64,000 nucleotides of DNA. Source: Adiantum capillus-veneris (lineage: Eukaryota; Streptophyta; Polypodiopsida; Polypodiales; Pteridaceae). The translations under genes were made by a program, and so were the position numbers. The notes beneath the pieces are model-generated. The model saw only the letters and a program-made list of their open reading frames with translations. It was not told the origin of the DNA and ran no database searches. Positions 11,015 to 23,009 of this stretch are shown one piece after another (the stretch's first letter is position 1; every line of letters starts with the position of its first letter). The DNA is taken from assembly GCA_014529385.2 (NCBI GenBank), contig CM043945.1, positions 143,166,741 to 143,230,740 on the forward strand, in the 5' to 3' direction.

Positions 11015-12012
11015 CTAGTAATTTTGGGTGTTTTGCAACCCAAGTCTTTTCTTATTTATTTATTTTTTGATTTTTTGGTCCTTTTTTTCTGACCCAGCTA
11101 TAGAATAGAACGTATGATAGCTCAAAACGAGCGTCTCGGTCAGAGGGACATGCCATGCTTTACAGCCCTCCATTCGGTCACTTTATGCCCTCGGAATCCC
11201 TAAAACCATCAATTTCTAGTAGGGAACTAGGCCCAAATTAGAAAGTCTAAGGGTGCAAGTGGGAAGAGAAGGGAGGAGAGTGGAGGACTTGCCCCACATG
11301 CTCTCATTCCCTCTTGAGGGGGTAGGGTATATATATAAGAGCGAGTCTAGTATATATCATAAGAGTGAGGACTGAGGCCTGGGCTTGGGCTTGGGCTTGG
11401 GCTTGGGCTTGGGCTTGGGGAAATGATCTCGATCAAAATAAAATTTTAGTGTAGCCCCCCAGTCACTCACGGTTTTTTTTTTTTAAGTTTTTTTTTTTTT
11501 TTTTTTGGGCGATGACCGCGCGCGGTTTAGGTGACCCTTTCTTGGCCACACACACTCTCACCTACCTAACCTACCAGTCAACAACTCACAGACAGCTCAC
11601 TACCTTATCTACTTACTAACAGTGCTGCTGACCACTGACTAATCTGCTAACTGCTTACTGACAGTGGGCTAACTGTCCACCTACTTCCTCTCTCGCTACC
11701 TTACTGTGCAAAGACTGTGTGCAGCCAAACCTTGACAGAAAACTGTGTACAGACTGTGTGCAAACAGAAATTGCTAACTGCCTTCCTACTTATTCATTCA
11801 CACTGCAAACAAGCCAACGACTACTAATTGTGCAAAGACTGTGTGCAAACAGAAAACACAACATTATGCAGAAATCACATAACTTGCAGACAACACAGAA
11901 ATTAACAACTTACAGAAAAACAACTCATTCCTCTTCCTCTTCCTCTTCTTTCCTACTACAAACAACTCATAGGAGAAGCACAAAGTGCCTCTTGGGCTTA
12001 GTGCAGGGCGAT
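11015..12012 (-). other. Leader of element A between primer site and gag
   Basis: About 1 kb without a convincing coding frame. It contains a hexamer run (CTTGGG)n at 11377-11420, T-rich runs near 11470-11505, and an internal direct repeat TGTGCAAAGACTGTGTGCA at about 11705 and 11829. It should be the 5' untranslated and packaging region of the element RNA. Confidence 0.55.
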
Positions 12013-12030
12013 TCCCCGGCAGCGGCGCCA
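12013..12030 (-). promoter_or_regulatory. Primer binding site, tRNA-Asp type (element A)
   Basis: Minus strand TGGCGCCGCTGCCGGGGA. It matches the complement of the 3' end of plant tRNA-Asp (ending ...CCCCGGCAACGGCGCCA) with one mismatch. It lies four bases inside the putative LTR end at 12035, as expected for minus-strand DNA priming. Confidence 0.85.
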
Positions 12031-12034
12031 AAAA

Positions 12035-12623
12035 TGTGCGCTCCTTGCCGCACTGTCTAAGCAAGAGCCTTGCCTAACACTGTGTGCGAGCCATAGACGG
12101 CTCCAAGCACACAACTAGCTTAACTAGTAAGCTCAAAAGAGGGCAATGGTGTGTCACTCACCGCTCTATGCTCCTGCCGTGGAGGATTCCTCGCCGCGAA
12201 GAAGAAGGAGACGTCGCTACGTGGCGCTCAACCGCTTCACCGCCGTCGTGCCTTCGTAATGCTCAATCGCACACACACTCTCCCTCTCTTTCTCTCTCTC
12301 TCACATACACACACACACGAGGAGGTGAAGAAGAAGAAGATGGAGATGGAGATGGAGCAAGAGCACTCTTCTATTGCACAAATGAGAGAATGAGTGAATT
12401 TTAGGTTTAGTTGGCTTTTATATGAGCTCACCCCATTCACACTTGGGCGCCCATGCTTAGCCAACTAATCCCTTGAATGTCCCAGTTAGATTGCGCCTCT
12501 CATCGGCGATCACTCTTACCCTTTTCCTATTGGTCCGACAAGCCCGGTACCTGACTCTACCAAATACATAATACACGTCCGTCGTAGGTGATGGGGTGTC
12601 CGTGAGCCGTGAGGGTTAACACA
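12035..12623 (-). repeat. Putative 5' LTR of element A
   Basis: Next to the primer site, starting TG (12035) and ending CA (12623) on the plus strand. A good TATA box, CATATAAAAG on the minus strand, lies at about 12414-12424, followed by a CT-rich stretch. The inner boundary is supported by the primer site; the outer one is inferred from TG...CA and from the change in sequence character, because no second LTR copy is available for comparison. Confidence 0.5.
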
Positions 12624-14391
12624 AGCCATGAAATTATTCTTGACAAGCTTTAGGAAGGTGACATTCAAGAGCAAAGATATGTTCTTTACCTTAACCTATG
12701 CTCACCTTGGGAAGTACCAAGCTGTGACATCATTCTTGGCAAGAAAGCACTCATGCTTAATCAAAGATATGGCTTCTCAAAAAATGTCATATTTAGGGTC
12801 AAGAAGAAGTCAGGTAACGAGAATCAATTCTATTATGTACGTCAAGACTGGTTTAGTAAAGTCTACAACCCTATCCTTAAGTAAAGTTCTCATAATGTCA
12901 TTATCACTTTTGATGAATATGAGAAGCCAATGTTTGGGTTTTTTATCAAGCCTACCCTATGGTGATGAACCCAAGTGAATAATTCTATACAGAAGATGTT
13001 AATGAATGTAATGTTCACGTAAAGTGTATTTGTGCCTTACCACTGACAGATATCCCTCGTGGGGAAGAGTGATATAAGGAAGAAGATGTAAATTAAGTGC
13101 CCAAGTATAAGTTTTAAGCTTTGAAATTCAAGATGTGAGTAAATACGACGGTAGAACCTCAATTTAGGGATCCAAGAATTGATTTATTGGACCTTTATGT
13201 ATTTATGTACCTTTCTTAAAGTAGGATGTAACCTTTTATCATTTATGATTGGAAAAATTCAAGTTTGAGTTGTAACCTATGTTTAGTCAATTCTTACCTA
13301 ACTTGAGTGATGAGGTATGTGTGTGTAAATGATTGACACTTTACCTCGAGGAATATGGGTAAACATAGTCTCATCATTGCTAGTCAAAGAGCATCTTTAG
13401 ATGAGTGTCGAGGTCTAGCGGTTTATTACAACTAGACAAAATGGGATGGAGAAGAAGAGACTATTATCAACAAACTGTGTTGTATCAAACACCTTCCGAG
13501 CAAGGTATCACTACGATGCAAGGAACCCGGAGTTCAGAACACTGGGACACAAATCTACACTTGTGAGAAGAATCAAGTGGGTACAATCCAAGATAGAAAA
13601 GGAGATCATCGTCCTTTTTTGGATATTATACATCGATTCCCATGAGTTTATCCTAAGGCCAACAAAGGAGACGTGGTTAGAAAGGGTTATACTTCCTCTA
13701 GTAATGGCATTTGGGTGCTTTGACATTGTTATGTTCAATGTGTGGAGTCAAAAATGTTTACACAATGACACACATTCGGGTAGCCCACTGCTTTGAAAAT
13801 TATTCTTTGACCTGTTTGGAAAGCCCATTATCCACGACCCACATGATATAAAGTTATTGTACAATGCCTACAATAGACCCCAATGCTAAGTGGACTTTGA
13901 TAGTATACATAGTACAGATGGATGAGAGACACATGACAAGGTTTCCCAAAAATTATCTTACTTTGATGATTACTTCAGCTTTAAGAATGACATGGTCCAT
14001 AACAACAATAGTGGTAGTATTTGCATGCAAAGAAAGTGATGTGCGTGCCTACAATTTTGAGAGATCAATGGAATATTCCACTAAACATACTTGTAGCATG
14101 AGATGACTATGATGCAGTGGTTGAAGGATATCATACCGGTTATCATAGGGTATAATATGCTAGAACCATTAGAGATTATTGATGGCCTTTGAAAGGCAGT
14201 GTAAAATTTTGAGCCACAAAACTTTTGATGTAGAATTGGTTTAATTTATTCATTATTCTTTCCCTCTCTGTCTTATCGTATTCTCAATTGTTAGCTTAAT
14301 TTTTTTCTAAGAGAGACTTTAAGATGGGATATGATGTATTGTACTAAGAGTGATCTTGGTTGATATGGTGCAGTAGATAAACAAGCCTCTT
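12624..14391. other. Unassigned, degraded sequence
   Basis: AT-rich sequence with only short open stretches (for example plus strand 12628-12978 and 13446-13796). In one plus-strand frame near 12735 there is CDIILGKKAL, weakly like a retropepsin ILG strand, so part of this may be an old retroelement, but there is no second motif to confirm it. 14215-14390 may be an old LTR or leader upstream of fragment B. No gene called. Confidence 0.3.
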
Positions 14392-14609
14392 AGAGGAAAT
14401 GTAGTGGCTACAAATGCTAATGTTCCTATTGCACCTTAGTCTTTGATCATTGATCGAGACGTTGATGCTATGCTTCACAAGTCTCACTACATTTCCTCTT
14501 AGAGAAAATGTAGTGGCTACAAATGCTAATGTCCCTATTGCACTTCAGCCTATGATCATTGATCGAGGCGTTGATGCTATGCTTCACAAGTCTCAACCTG
14601 GGAATTTCA
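14392..14609. repeat. 109-bp tandem duplication in fragment B
   Basis: AGAGGAAATGTAGTGGCTAC at 14392 recurs as AGAGAAAATGTAGTGGCTAC at 14501, and the following ~90 bases match with a few substitutions. It duplicates the start of the gag region and adds stop codons. Confidence 0.8.
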
Positions 14610-16215
14610 GGGGGGAAGGCAAAGATGTGGGAAAAGTTCTTGAGGATTTGATTGAGCGTATGGATGATTACCTTGATTAACCTTACTCATCTGGAGAGAA
14701 CAATACCATTATTGCAAAATTTAAATTTGGAAAAGGTAGCCAAGATTGGCGGAGAGACCATTGTATTGAAAACAATATTGACCCTAATGTGGCAACTTGG
14801 GATTATCTTATATCTCAACTAAAGAAGAATTATCAAAACAAGGTATATCATTCCGATGGAATGAATGAGTTTCTTGATTGTACTGAGAAAACCAAAGACT
14901 TGTGTCATACCATCAACATTTCTTGCCCCTAGTCAAGTATGCTCCAAAGAGAATGACTCGGGAAGTCAAAGTGGCACGATTTGTGTCAAGGTTACACAAT
15001 CCTACTTCAGATTGGACTTCAGAGTCTTCACCTTACAAATTTTGCAAATGTTCTTGATGCGAGTAAACCCATTGAGCTTGAAATATCTAATAGTGGGATG
15101 CAAAATCCAGAACCTGCTCCTATTTTTGAAATAAAAAAACCTCGTCTTGAAGATGAGCAAAGACCTCGAAACTCACAGCAAAGAAGGGAGACCTTATTGT
15201 GTATGAAGGCTAGGCGCGATCATTTATGTTATACTTGACTTGATCTTGACCATCAATCCAACAATTTTCCATTCAATAACTCAAGCCTTATGGGGTTGGT
15301 AGATATTATGAACCAAGGAGTAAGAACCCAAACCAAAATTTCAAGAATTTTAGACCTAGACCATCTGCAGTGCTGCAAGACTTCACTCAGTAAAACTTTA
15401 ATCAGAATCAAAGATCTCCTCAAAATCAAGGGAATTTTAAACTAGGAAACCCAACTTTTGTGCAAAATGGGCCACCCAACAACAATGACAATAATAATGG
15501 GAATAACTTAAACCGTTGGCCTCGTCCAGGAGGAGGAGGAGGGGGAAATCAACGACCTCAAGTGACAGCTCAAGCCAATAGAGATCAAGGTACTAGAGGC
15601 AAAGGGAATCAATCCAATGCATATGTTCATGTTGCTATCAAACATCAAGAAGTGAATGAACAATTTTTAAGGAATTCAGACCTTCCATCCCTCCTAGATG
15701 CATTAGAAACCTCATTTTTCTTGAAAACCCTGATACAGACCTCACAATGGAATTAGCTATGGGTTGGAAGGTTAAATATTCTCCATCAATGGGTAACTTG
15801 AATTTTGTTTTGGATGGCCACAACACTTCAGCTCATTTTAGAATATTATCCATAGGAGTCTATGACAAAATTTTAGGGATAGGTTGGCTTAAGACCAATG
15901 ATGCTTAATTACATTGTAGAAATGCTTCATTGACTTTTTTAAATGAACATAACTCAAGGGTTACCATTACCAAAAATCGAGGACAACCTAAACTTTAACT
16001 CATGAACGTCGCTAAATTAATGAAGAGCTATATAAAAATTAAGATGATTTATGCAGTAAAGCTTAACCCAATGGAGAAGAAGTCAAAAACACTTGTATCT
16101 GTGTGGCTAACAAAATTTGATGATGTGTTTTGTCATGAAATTTCACAATCACCACCCAAGCATGCAGTTGATCATGCAATAGAGTTTATTCTAGGAGTCA
16201 ATCAGTTGCTCATAA
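14392..16215 (+). pseudogene. Fragment B: Ty3/gypsy gag, protease and RT start
   Basis: Frames are broken, but the order is clear. A Gag core runs at about 14500-14900 (GNFRGEGKDVG, then DWRRDHC and TWDYLISQLKKNY). A Gly/Asn-rich spacer lies at 15370-15640. The end of a retropepsin with YDKILGIGWLKTNDA is near 15860. The N-terminal approach to RT is at about 16100-16200 (DDVFCHEI, VDHAIEF). The RT palm, RNase H and integrase are missing; the sequence changes abruptly near 16215. No LTR was found. This is a dead fragment. Confidence 0.65.
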
Positions 16216-16220
16216 CGCCC

Positions 16221-16460
16221 TCCGGGTGTAGTCAAGGCATTGCAAACAAGTTTGACGCTGGAAGGCAAGGCTTACAAATGGTGGATGTCTCTCAATGAGA
16301 AGGGCATCATATCACAGACTTGGACAGTCTTTGAGGCTATATTTAGAAAATAATTTTTGTCCACAAATGAAGTGGATAGAAATTGGTGTGCTTAAGATAA
16401 GTGTTCTATGCATCATCATAAAACATTGTTGGACTATATCTTCATTGGATGAATACAAGA
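16221..16460 (+). pseudogene. Gag fragment of a second Ty3 element
   Basis: A plus-strand frame reads GKAYKWWMSLNEKG and then WTVFEAIFRK, typical of the Ty3 Gag core, with stops within about 45 codons. It abuts fragment B on the left and fragment C on the right with no LTR, so it is a recombination or deletion remnant. Confidence 0.5.
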
Positions 16461-18638
16461 GTGTGAAGGTAAGGAAAGTTTGCAGGCTCCATCACCCACT
16501 CACTTGAGTATCTTGAAAGGCCCACAATATCTCGGAGATAATTTAGGAGTTGGCCCAGTCTTCATACTTTTTGAATGCTCTGCGACACGCAAAAATACCT
16601 CTTCCCATTTCGTGAAGGTAACTTGCCGACATTTCTCATCACCATACTTCCTATACCGATCTTGTGCTTGTCAAACATTTTGACAAGGTAATTTCAACAT
16701 GTCCATATGGTCGTGGAGAAAATCCTTGACATATTGAATCTTTTCAGTCACCAACCCCACTGTAACTGGTGATCTAGGTTGAAAACCATACATGAGCATG
16801 AAAGGACTAAAACTAGTCCATCACATGCTTAGCACTATTGTAAAGCAAACTCGTAAGCAAAATCAATAATAGAGACATAATCTTCCAATATAATTACTTC
16901 TTGCTAATGTATGCTCGTAGCATATCCTCTAGCACTTGATTGACCCTTTCAGTCTAACCATCCATTTCAAGATGATCTGTTGTACTTAGATTGAGCTCTG
17001 TACCCAATTTTTTAAATACAACCCTCCAAAAGTGACTGTTAAACTTGGGATCACGATCACTCACAATGTTACTTGGCAATCCATACAAATGGTATTGATT
17101 GTCCACAAATAACTTAGCTAACTCTGGAGTCTTAGTTGTTGACTTGGTTGGAATAAACTTGCAAAGTTTAGTCAACCGGTCTACAACCACCCATACCAAG
17201 TCATGACCTCATACAATGGTTGGTAAACACATAATGAAATCTATAGAGATACTTTTCCATTTACCATTAGGAATATCCAATGGATGCAAGATACCTCTTG
17301 CCTTCAGGTGCTCTGCTTTATTAACTTGACATTTCTTGCAATGTAAGACATAGTCTTGAACATAGCCATATAAACCTAGCTAGTAAAATAGTCTTCGTAC
17401 AAGAGTATAAGTTTTCTTAATGCCCCGGTGCCTTGCACTTGGGCTGTCATGCCATTCATAAAGAATTTGCGTCCAATGTCTGCGTTCATCGGTACACACA
17501 CTCTCCCCTTATGGAGTAGGTAACTGTCATCTATGGAAAAATTCTTCCATCTTTGCAGCTCATCACTCCAAGGAGGAGAACCGAGTGTGGAGGTTAAAGA
17601 TGCACTACCAGCATTGGAGTGAGAAGGATCCCTCATTTGCACATGGTTCCACACTTTGGAGTATGCCTCATCATGCTCACATTTGCCCCTGAGATTTCCA
17701 AAAACTTGCTTCATAGCTTGGTAAAGAGAAGAGAGTTAATCTCAGGCATTCGGCTAAGAGCATCGGCTACCACATTATATCATCCTTTACAATACCGGAG
17801 CTTTGCATCATACTCCTGAAGAATCTTAGTCCACTTGGCCTTTCAACCCTTCACATGGTTGTGTAAACCATTTTATGCATTCATGGTCAAACACCATCTC
17901 AAATTGAGCCACATACAAATAATGTTTCCATGTCTTCAAAGCAAACACTATTGCAAATAATTCTCTTTCATAAGCAGAGTAATTTTGTTGGGTTGAATCT
18001 AGCTTCTTGATTTTGAATGCAATTGGCATTCCCTCGTGCATAAGGATTGCTCCAATAGTATGATTATTGGCATCTGTTTCTAAAATGAATGGCTTCAAAG
18101 GATATACAATAGCTAAAATAGGACATGTAGCTAATGTTTCCTTAAGAGCGGCAAAACTTTGTTGTTGAGATGTACCCCACTAAAAGGTTTATCCCTTGGC
18201 CTTCAATTGATATGCAATCAAAACCCAATATGAACATAATTTTTAATAAACCTTTGATAAAAACCTGTAAATCCCAAGAAAATTTGAAGCTCTTTGAGAT
18301 TTTGGGAGAGGGCCACCTCCTAATGGCATCCACTTTGGATCGATCGATGTGTAACCCATAAGCTAAAATAACATGCCCTAAATAGTGAATCTCCTCCTTG
18401 ATAAAATTGCACTTTCATTCTTTGGCATATAGCTTATGTTCTCGTAACAATTTAAAGAGATATTTAGACGTTGTAAATGATCTTCTACAAAGGCATTATA
18501 CACGAGAATGTCATCAAGAAAGACAATAATAAACTTGCCCAAATATGGTCTTAAGGAACTACCCATAAGTGTCATGAAAGTAGCTGGTGCATTGGTCAAC
18601 GCAAAGGGCCAAATCAAAAACTCATAGTACCCGCCTAC
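16435..18638 (-). pseudogene. Fragment C: Ty3/gypsy RT, RNase H and integrase
   Basis: Minus-strand order: RT palm at 18638-18378 (FALTNAPATFM, FLDDILVYN), RNase H at 18098-17826 (LETDANNHTIGAIL, YSAYERELFAI), integrase zinc region near 17480-17330 in another frame, integrase core at 17199-16954 (VVVDRLTKLCKF, SDRDPKF) and an integrase C-terminal segment GDGACKLSLPS near 16480. Several frame changes make it inactive. It is cut at 18638 inside the RT by the LTR of element D, so D landed in C. The rest of C's RT and protease was not found on D's far side. Confidence 0.8.
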
Positions 18639-18982
18639 TGTCAAGAAGTGTGCAGTGCGACTAGGAAAGCGTTGGGCCTCTAATTGTGAGGATTCGTAGC
18701 AAAATCAAGCATGGCGCTGATGATTTGAAGCCAAAAACACACTCAAATAGAACAAAACTCCAGCCATGAAAGCTCCACTTTCAAAAAGAACCAATACTAA
18801 CTCAAAACTCTTGTGTGTGTGAAGATTAGGTGTAGCCTCGCTCCCATTTGCACAGGTTTAGTGCTCATTTCACCCCTGCAACCATGGCATCCATTTTCAC
18901 ATATAAGCATTTGGTCCCACGCATAAAAACATTAAGAGTGAGGTAGGTATTTTTCTTTTCACATTATGCACGTACCACGGCA
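18639..18982 (-). repeat. 3' LTR of element D (internally deleted)
   Basis: Aligns to both ends of the copy at 24985-26089 but lacks about 640 bp between 'gtgtagcctcgctccca' and 'cctgcaaccatggcatcc'. It ends CACGGCA; the minus-strand sequence just upstream (AGAGGAGGTGGATCTTG) is a plausible polypurine tract. Confidence 0.7.
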
Positions 18983-19049
18983 CAAGATCCACCTCCTCTA
19001 AACATGCACATCCTTCGGCATATGCCACACATATCTTTTTGTAGCAGGT

Positions 19050-19526
19050 TTAGTCTTCATTTAAGTCCACATACATGTCAATTTCATCATCGCTTGCAAC
19101 AAAATCTAACGCATCATCCTCTTGTTCTTCATCCACATCCATAAAATTTTCATCATAGCCTTCATTCTGACTTTCCTGTGAATCAAAGGGATCTGTATCA
19201 CCTCTTCTTTTGAATAACTTGATTCTTTTTCCTACGATGGGAATCTTCATTTCTGTCCCGTCCAACTCATGCAAGGTATAAGCTGCATTCCCATGTACAT
19301 GTTGAACCACATAAGGACCAAACCATCTCTTTGAAAGATTTCCTATTGCTGAATGCTTGTTTTCAAGAATATTGTCATACACCAACACCCAATCACCTTC
19401 CTCGATAGCTTTAGTTCTAAGCCTATGCCTCTTATCAAATCTGTCCTTATTCTTTAACCTTGCATCTTTCAATCGTGCTATTGCAATCTCATATCTTGGG
19501 GCCTTCTTTATAATTGTTGTATGCAC
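19050..19526 (-). CDS. Integrase C-terminal domain with acidic tail (element D)
   Basis: An open stretch of 158 codons. The first half is a basic post-core integrase region (IARLKDARLKNKDRFDKRH, then EEGDWVLVYDN and KRWFGPYVVQHVHG), which is the DNA-binding beta domain. The last 50 residues are very acidic (DVDEEQEDDALDF) and end at a normal stop shortly before the 3' LTR. Unlike elements A and J there is no second protease here. The acidic tail may contact chromatin or host proteins; that is inference. Confidence 0.7.
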   Translation of the reverse strand: MHTTIIKKAPRYEIAIARLKDARLKNKDRFDKRHRLRTKAIEEGDWVLVYDNILENKHSAIGNLSKRWFGPYVVQHVHGNAAYTLHELDGTEMKIPIVGKRIKLFKRRGDTDPFDSQESQNEGYDENFMDVDEEQEDDALDFVASDDEIDMYVDLNED

Positions 19527-19548
19527 AAAGCAAGAAGGTCTTCCCTAC

Positions 19549-20265
19549 TCATTCCATCTTCCCAAGGCAATACATTCCATGTGGAATTACATCCTCAATT
19601 GGCATTATAAGTTTCTGACCATACATCAACTCAAAAGGCATATAACCAGTAATTGAGCTACGAGTTGTATGATCAGCCCATAAAGCATAAGGCAATAACC
19701 TAGGCCACTCTCCCATTTTACCTTTGTAGACCTTAGCCAAAGCTTTAATGATAGGAGAATGCCCACGCTCTCATTTACCATTTCCCTCAGGATTATATAC
19801 AATAGTGAGAGCAAGTTTAATGCCCAACCTAGAGAAAAACTTCCTTGCTTTGTCAGCATCCAACTCACCCTTGTTCGTTGTTATTTTCCCAGCACAACCA
19901 TAACGGCTAATTACATCATCCAAGAGGAACTTACATACCCTTTCTGTGCTTTTTGTTCTTAGAGCACGACCTTCAACTTGGTTGGTTAAATCTTCCCGTG
20001 CAAGCACTATGTATCTCATTTGCCATAAGCCCAATGGCATTGTAACCAGATCTACTACCCACTTATAATGCATGGCCAATGGGTAAGTAGGGTGCAACCC
20101 ATCACAATGATGTACATTTGAATACATTTCACAGGTTTCACAAGACTCCACAAAGTGAGATACATCTTTATACATACCTTTCCACCAATACATCTCTTTC
20201 ATTTTAGTAAAGTTGGCCCATACGCCTCTATGTCCAGCATAAAGACTCTCATGAGACTTTTTCAT
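19549..20265 (-). pseudogene. Integrase zinc-binding and core domains (element D)
   Basis: 20265-19771 shows an H-H-C-C zinc domain (HESLYAGHRG...CETCEMY) and the core (WVVDLVTMPLG with the first Asp; ITTNKGELDAD where the second catalytic Asp appears replaced by Asn; YNPEGNGK). A stop follows Lys, and the remainder of the core lies in 19868-19549 in other frames. The Asn and the stop mean this copy cannot be an active integrase. Confidence 0.75.
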
Positions 20266-20474
20266 AAGCTTATTTTACCATTCACGACTCTCAACGGCAT
20301 TCCATTTCTTTGTTTCAGATGCTTCCATAAGTACCCATCTTTCAAAAAGTATCCATAGGCCTTTCTCTGTATTCTTTTGAACTCTTGGTCAGACCACCCT
20401 TCTTGCCTTGTCAAAGTTCTCAGATAGCGTCCAATGAGCAACCAGTCACCTTGATATAGGTCCTCTATAAAAGA

Positions 20475-21217
20475 CTAAAGTGCATTTGACATGCAAACAT
20501 GATCACCCTTGGCATGAGAGATACTATAGAATTGTGTTCCTACATCATCGCCCTCGACAATCCTGTCTTCTTCTTTTTCATACCTTGCTCTTGAAAGCAT
20601 ATCCACAACTGGATTATATTTCCTTGCAATATGCTTAAATTTTGGATTCAAGGACTTTATGTAGGCAATCCATTCAACATAGCAATGTCGGGAGTTGAGC
20701 AACTTGTGATCATTCCAAGAAGGGGTAGACAATCAGTTTGCACAATTACATTTGCTCCTATTAAATACTCTTTGTCACATCTCAATGCTGTGACTACTCC
20801 CCATAACTCTCTTTTTACATGTGGATAGGTGCGTTGATGAGCACTTAGGACTTTGTTCCAAATCTCACCATATATTGCTTGCCCTCATCATCTTGCCCAA
20901 TCCCCCATCCAATTCCTGTGGGGCTAGTATCCACTGTCTACATATCTTCCACATTCATAGTTTGCTTTCCTCAAAGTTGGAGACATAAGCAACAACTTTT
21001 TTAATTTTCTCATGGCATGGATATGCATTTCTTCCCATTGAAACTTTTGGTTCTTTCTCAAAAGTTGATACAAAGGTTCTGCCACATGCGCATAATGTGG
21101 AATCCAGATAACATAGAACACACATGCACCCAAGAACCTTCGAACCTTAGTTACATCAATACATGTCTCTTTCATTCTTTGAATCACATCAATCTTTGTT
21201 GGAAAGACTTCTACCAT
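20475..21217 (-). pseudogene. RT connection and RNase H (element D)
   Basis: 21217-20924 contains VRRFLGACVFYVIWIPHYAHV, the segment after the RT palm. From 20930 to 20730, in broken frames, an RNase H reads GIGWGIGQDDEGK and KRELWGVVTALRC. 20732-20475 holds the remainder, with a WNDHKLLNSRHC segment and HIARKYNPVVDMLSRA, the RNase H to integrase linker. Together with the RT this belongs to a Ty3 branch distinct from chromoviruses and from element A. Confidence 0.65.
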
Positions 21218-22104
21218 ATGGCCTGCACATATGTCCCAACAATAAGAACTTTGTTCACACCAAACACTAATTTTTGCCCAGACAAGGTAAGGTTCACTTC
21301 TTCCAACCTTGACAAGATCTCATCACAATCATTGATATGATTTTCCACATACTTTCGGAACCCCCTTGAGTCTAGAGCCACATCTATATCTCTTACATCA
21401 CATCCTTTGATTGGCACATCATCAAGGAAAGACATTGTAGTTTACGGTATGAAGTCACGTAGGACTTTGTTCATACCATTCATCATATGTGCAATTGAAT
21501 TAGTTGCTCCTTGAGGTAAGGCACATCCTTACCACAGGTGCTCTCATAGTATTCAAGTCCCTGCTTTCCATATCTAGTTGGAATTGATCATACCCTGAGT
21601 ACAGATCCCCCATAGAATATATTGCCCTTCCTGCAAATGTCTCTGCAAACTCATCTACTATTGGCCATGTACCCACATTTATAATTGTAACCTTATTGAC
21701 AGGTTGCATATCCTAGGTAAAGCGTAAATAACCATTTTTCTTCGGAACTGTGAACCACCTGTTTGAATATGGAGCACAAGAAGGCTCCAAAATACCCATC
21801 TTGATCTTTTCATTAAGCAACTCAATGAGTTTGGCAAATGGGCCTTTGGAACCGGAATATGCCTCAAGTTCCAAGGTACACGAGGGATAGTGAAGATCAC
21901 CATAGGAGAAACAATGGATGGATCAACACACCCTATCTCATGCGGCTGCAATGCAAAAGCCTTTCCATGTTTGGAAAGCATTTCTTCAAAGCATACTCTT
22001 TCAACATATGTCAAACTGTCCTTGCAACCAATATTTAACTTCTTCAAAGTATCATGTGTAAACTTATGTCTAATCTTGCTCAGCTCACAAAGACTAGGTT
22101 GCAA
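21211..22104 (-). pseudogene. Reverse transcriptase palm (element D)
   Basis: Three frames share the RT. 22104-21679 is the N-terminal approach (KAFALQPHEIGCVDPSIVSP), 21709-21500 contains GDLYSGYDQFQLDMESRDL, and 21435-21211 begins with the catalytic MSFLDDVPIKGCDV. The FLDDVPIKG and DLYSGYDQFQL motifs differ from the YLDDILV and DLRSGYHQI of ordinary plant Ty3 elements; similar ones are known to me from fungal and some non-flowering-plant elements. At least two frame changes break the gene. Confidence 0.75.
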
Positions 22105-22397
22105 AGCAGCTTGATCATCTTATCCGTACAAACTTTTGGTAGAGGTAATGCCATTGGTTTCACTTTCTTTGCCACAGACTTGTACTTGGTCTCCACTCGT
22201 ACATCAACACCTTGAGCATTTTTGAAATCCTTAATGACATTGTACATTTCTATTGAGCATACTTTCACAACCTCAATTCCCATATGCAAATTGCAATCCA
22301 CTGAAGACTCCAAGTCTTGCATAGTATCCACAAACAAACACTCATCAAACACACCTGCAATGCATTCATCATATTCTATCAAACCATTCATCTTCAA
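22080..22397 (-). other. Linker before RT (element D)
   Basis: An open stretch of 105 codons between protease and RT with no catalytic motif (YDECIAGVFDECLFVDTMQD, VRVETKYKSVAKKVKP). It is probably a spacer of the pol polyprotein. Confidence 0.4.
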
Positions 22398-22532
22398 ACC
22401 TCTTTGTACACTATTTACATGTTCTCGTTCACCCCGCTTTAAGTACTCACACTTTGTAAAAGCAATAGATCCATAGTCTATTAATCTTACAAAACCTGAA
22501 CTTTTCTCTTCTTATACCACTACAATCCTGCT

Positions 22533-23009
22533 CTACAATGGTACATGGCCAAAACCCCTCATATCCCTATAGTCCTTGAATTCTTTGTTTGTCTTTGGCA
22601 AGGGTTGCTCTCTAAGACTTTCACGATTCCTTTCATGGTCCACACAAACAGTAAGGAATTGTACTGCACGCTTCCCATCCTTGCTCCTTATCCTTGCATA
22701 AGATGGCCTATCACCCATCACCTTGGTTTCCATGCAAGTAGTAGTGATATATGGCTGCCCAAGGATAAGAGGGTATGTAGACATCTCCTACACAGAGAAA
22801 TTATGGTCATCGTTCACATCCCCTATAGTCACCTTTACATTTGGACAAGCTCCGTACAGCTCCCCTGATGAATCGTTTGCTGCACAAATCATCCATCCAT
22901 GATTTATATCAATTGGCCATTTTCCTTTTTGATAAAGACTCTTTGACATGAGGTTAATTTCTGACCCATGATCTATCAATGCAATGTATGGATCTTCTAA
23001 GTCTCCCAC
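22533..23009 (-). pseudogene. Retropepsin-type protease (element D)
   Basis: 23009-22788 contains YIALIDHGSEINLMSKSLY, the catalytic Asp motif with His replacing Thr/Ser (DHG). One stop (22788-22790) later, 22784-22533 continues in frame with YPLILGQPYI, the ILG strand. It sits between gag and RT as usual. Stop and substitution suggest it is inactive. Confidence 0.7.

Larger units (their letters stand above)
1..12623 (-). mobile_element. Element A: Ty3/gypsy LTR retrotransposon, 3' end beyond the window
   Basis: Reading on the minus strand the order is putative 5' LTR (12623-12035), tRNA-Asp-type primer site, leader, gag, protease, RT-RNase H, integrase, then a second retropepsin-like domain and a tail. 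This pol order is that of Ty3/gypsy (Metaviridae) elements; the FLDDL RT motif, absence of a chromodomain and tRNA-Asp primer suggest the non-chromovirus (Athila/Tat-like) branch. The copy is decayed: frame changes lie near 9030-9068 and 3385-3388, and in-frame stops at 7165 (TAG), 6100 (TAG), 5848 (TAA), 4138 (TGA), 3065 (TAA) and 2009 (TGA). No second copy of the 12035-12623 sequence is visible, so the 3' LTR is either left of base 1 or lost. Confidence 0.85.

Noticed and set aside
12237-12464. Small minus-strand ORF in the LTR of element A
   Set aside because: Its sequence comes from a CT/GA-rich run and LTR; no domain or codon bias.
12735-12860. Possible retropepsin in the 12.6-13.0 kb region
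   Set aside because: Only an ILG-like string is present; no DTG/DSG motif upstream in a compatible frame.
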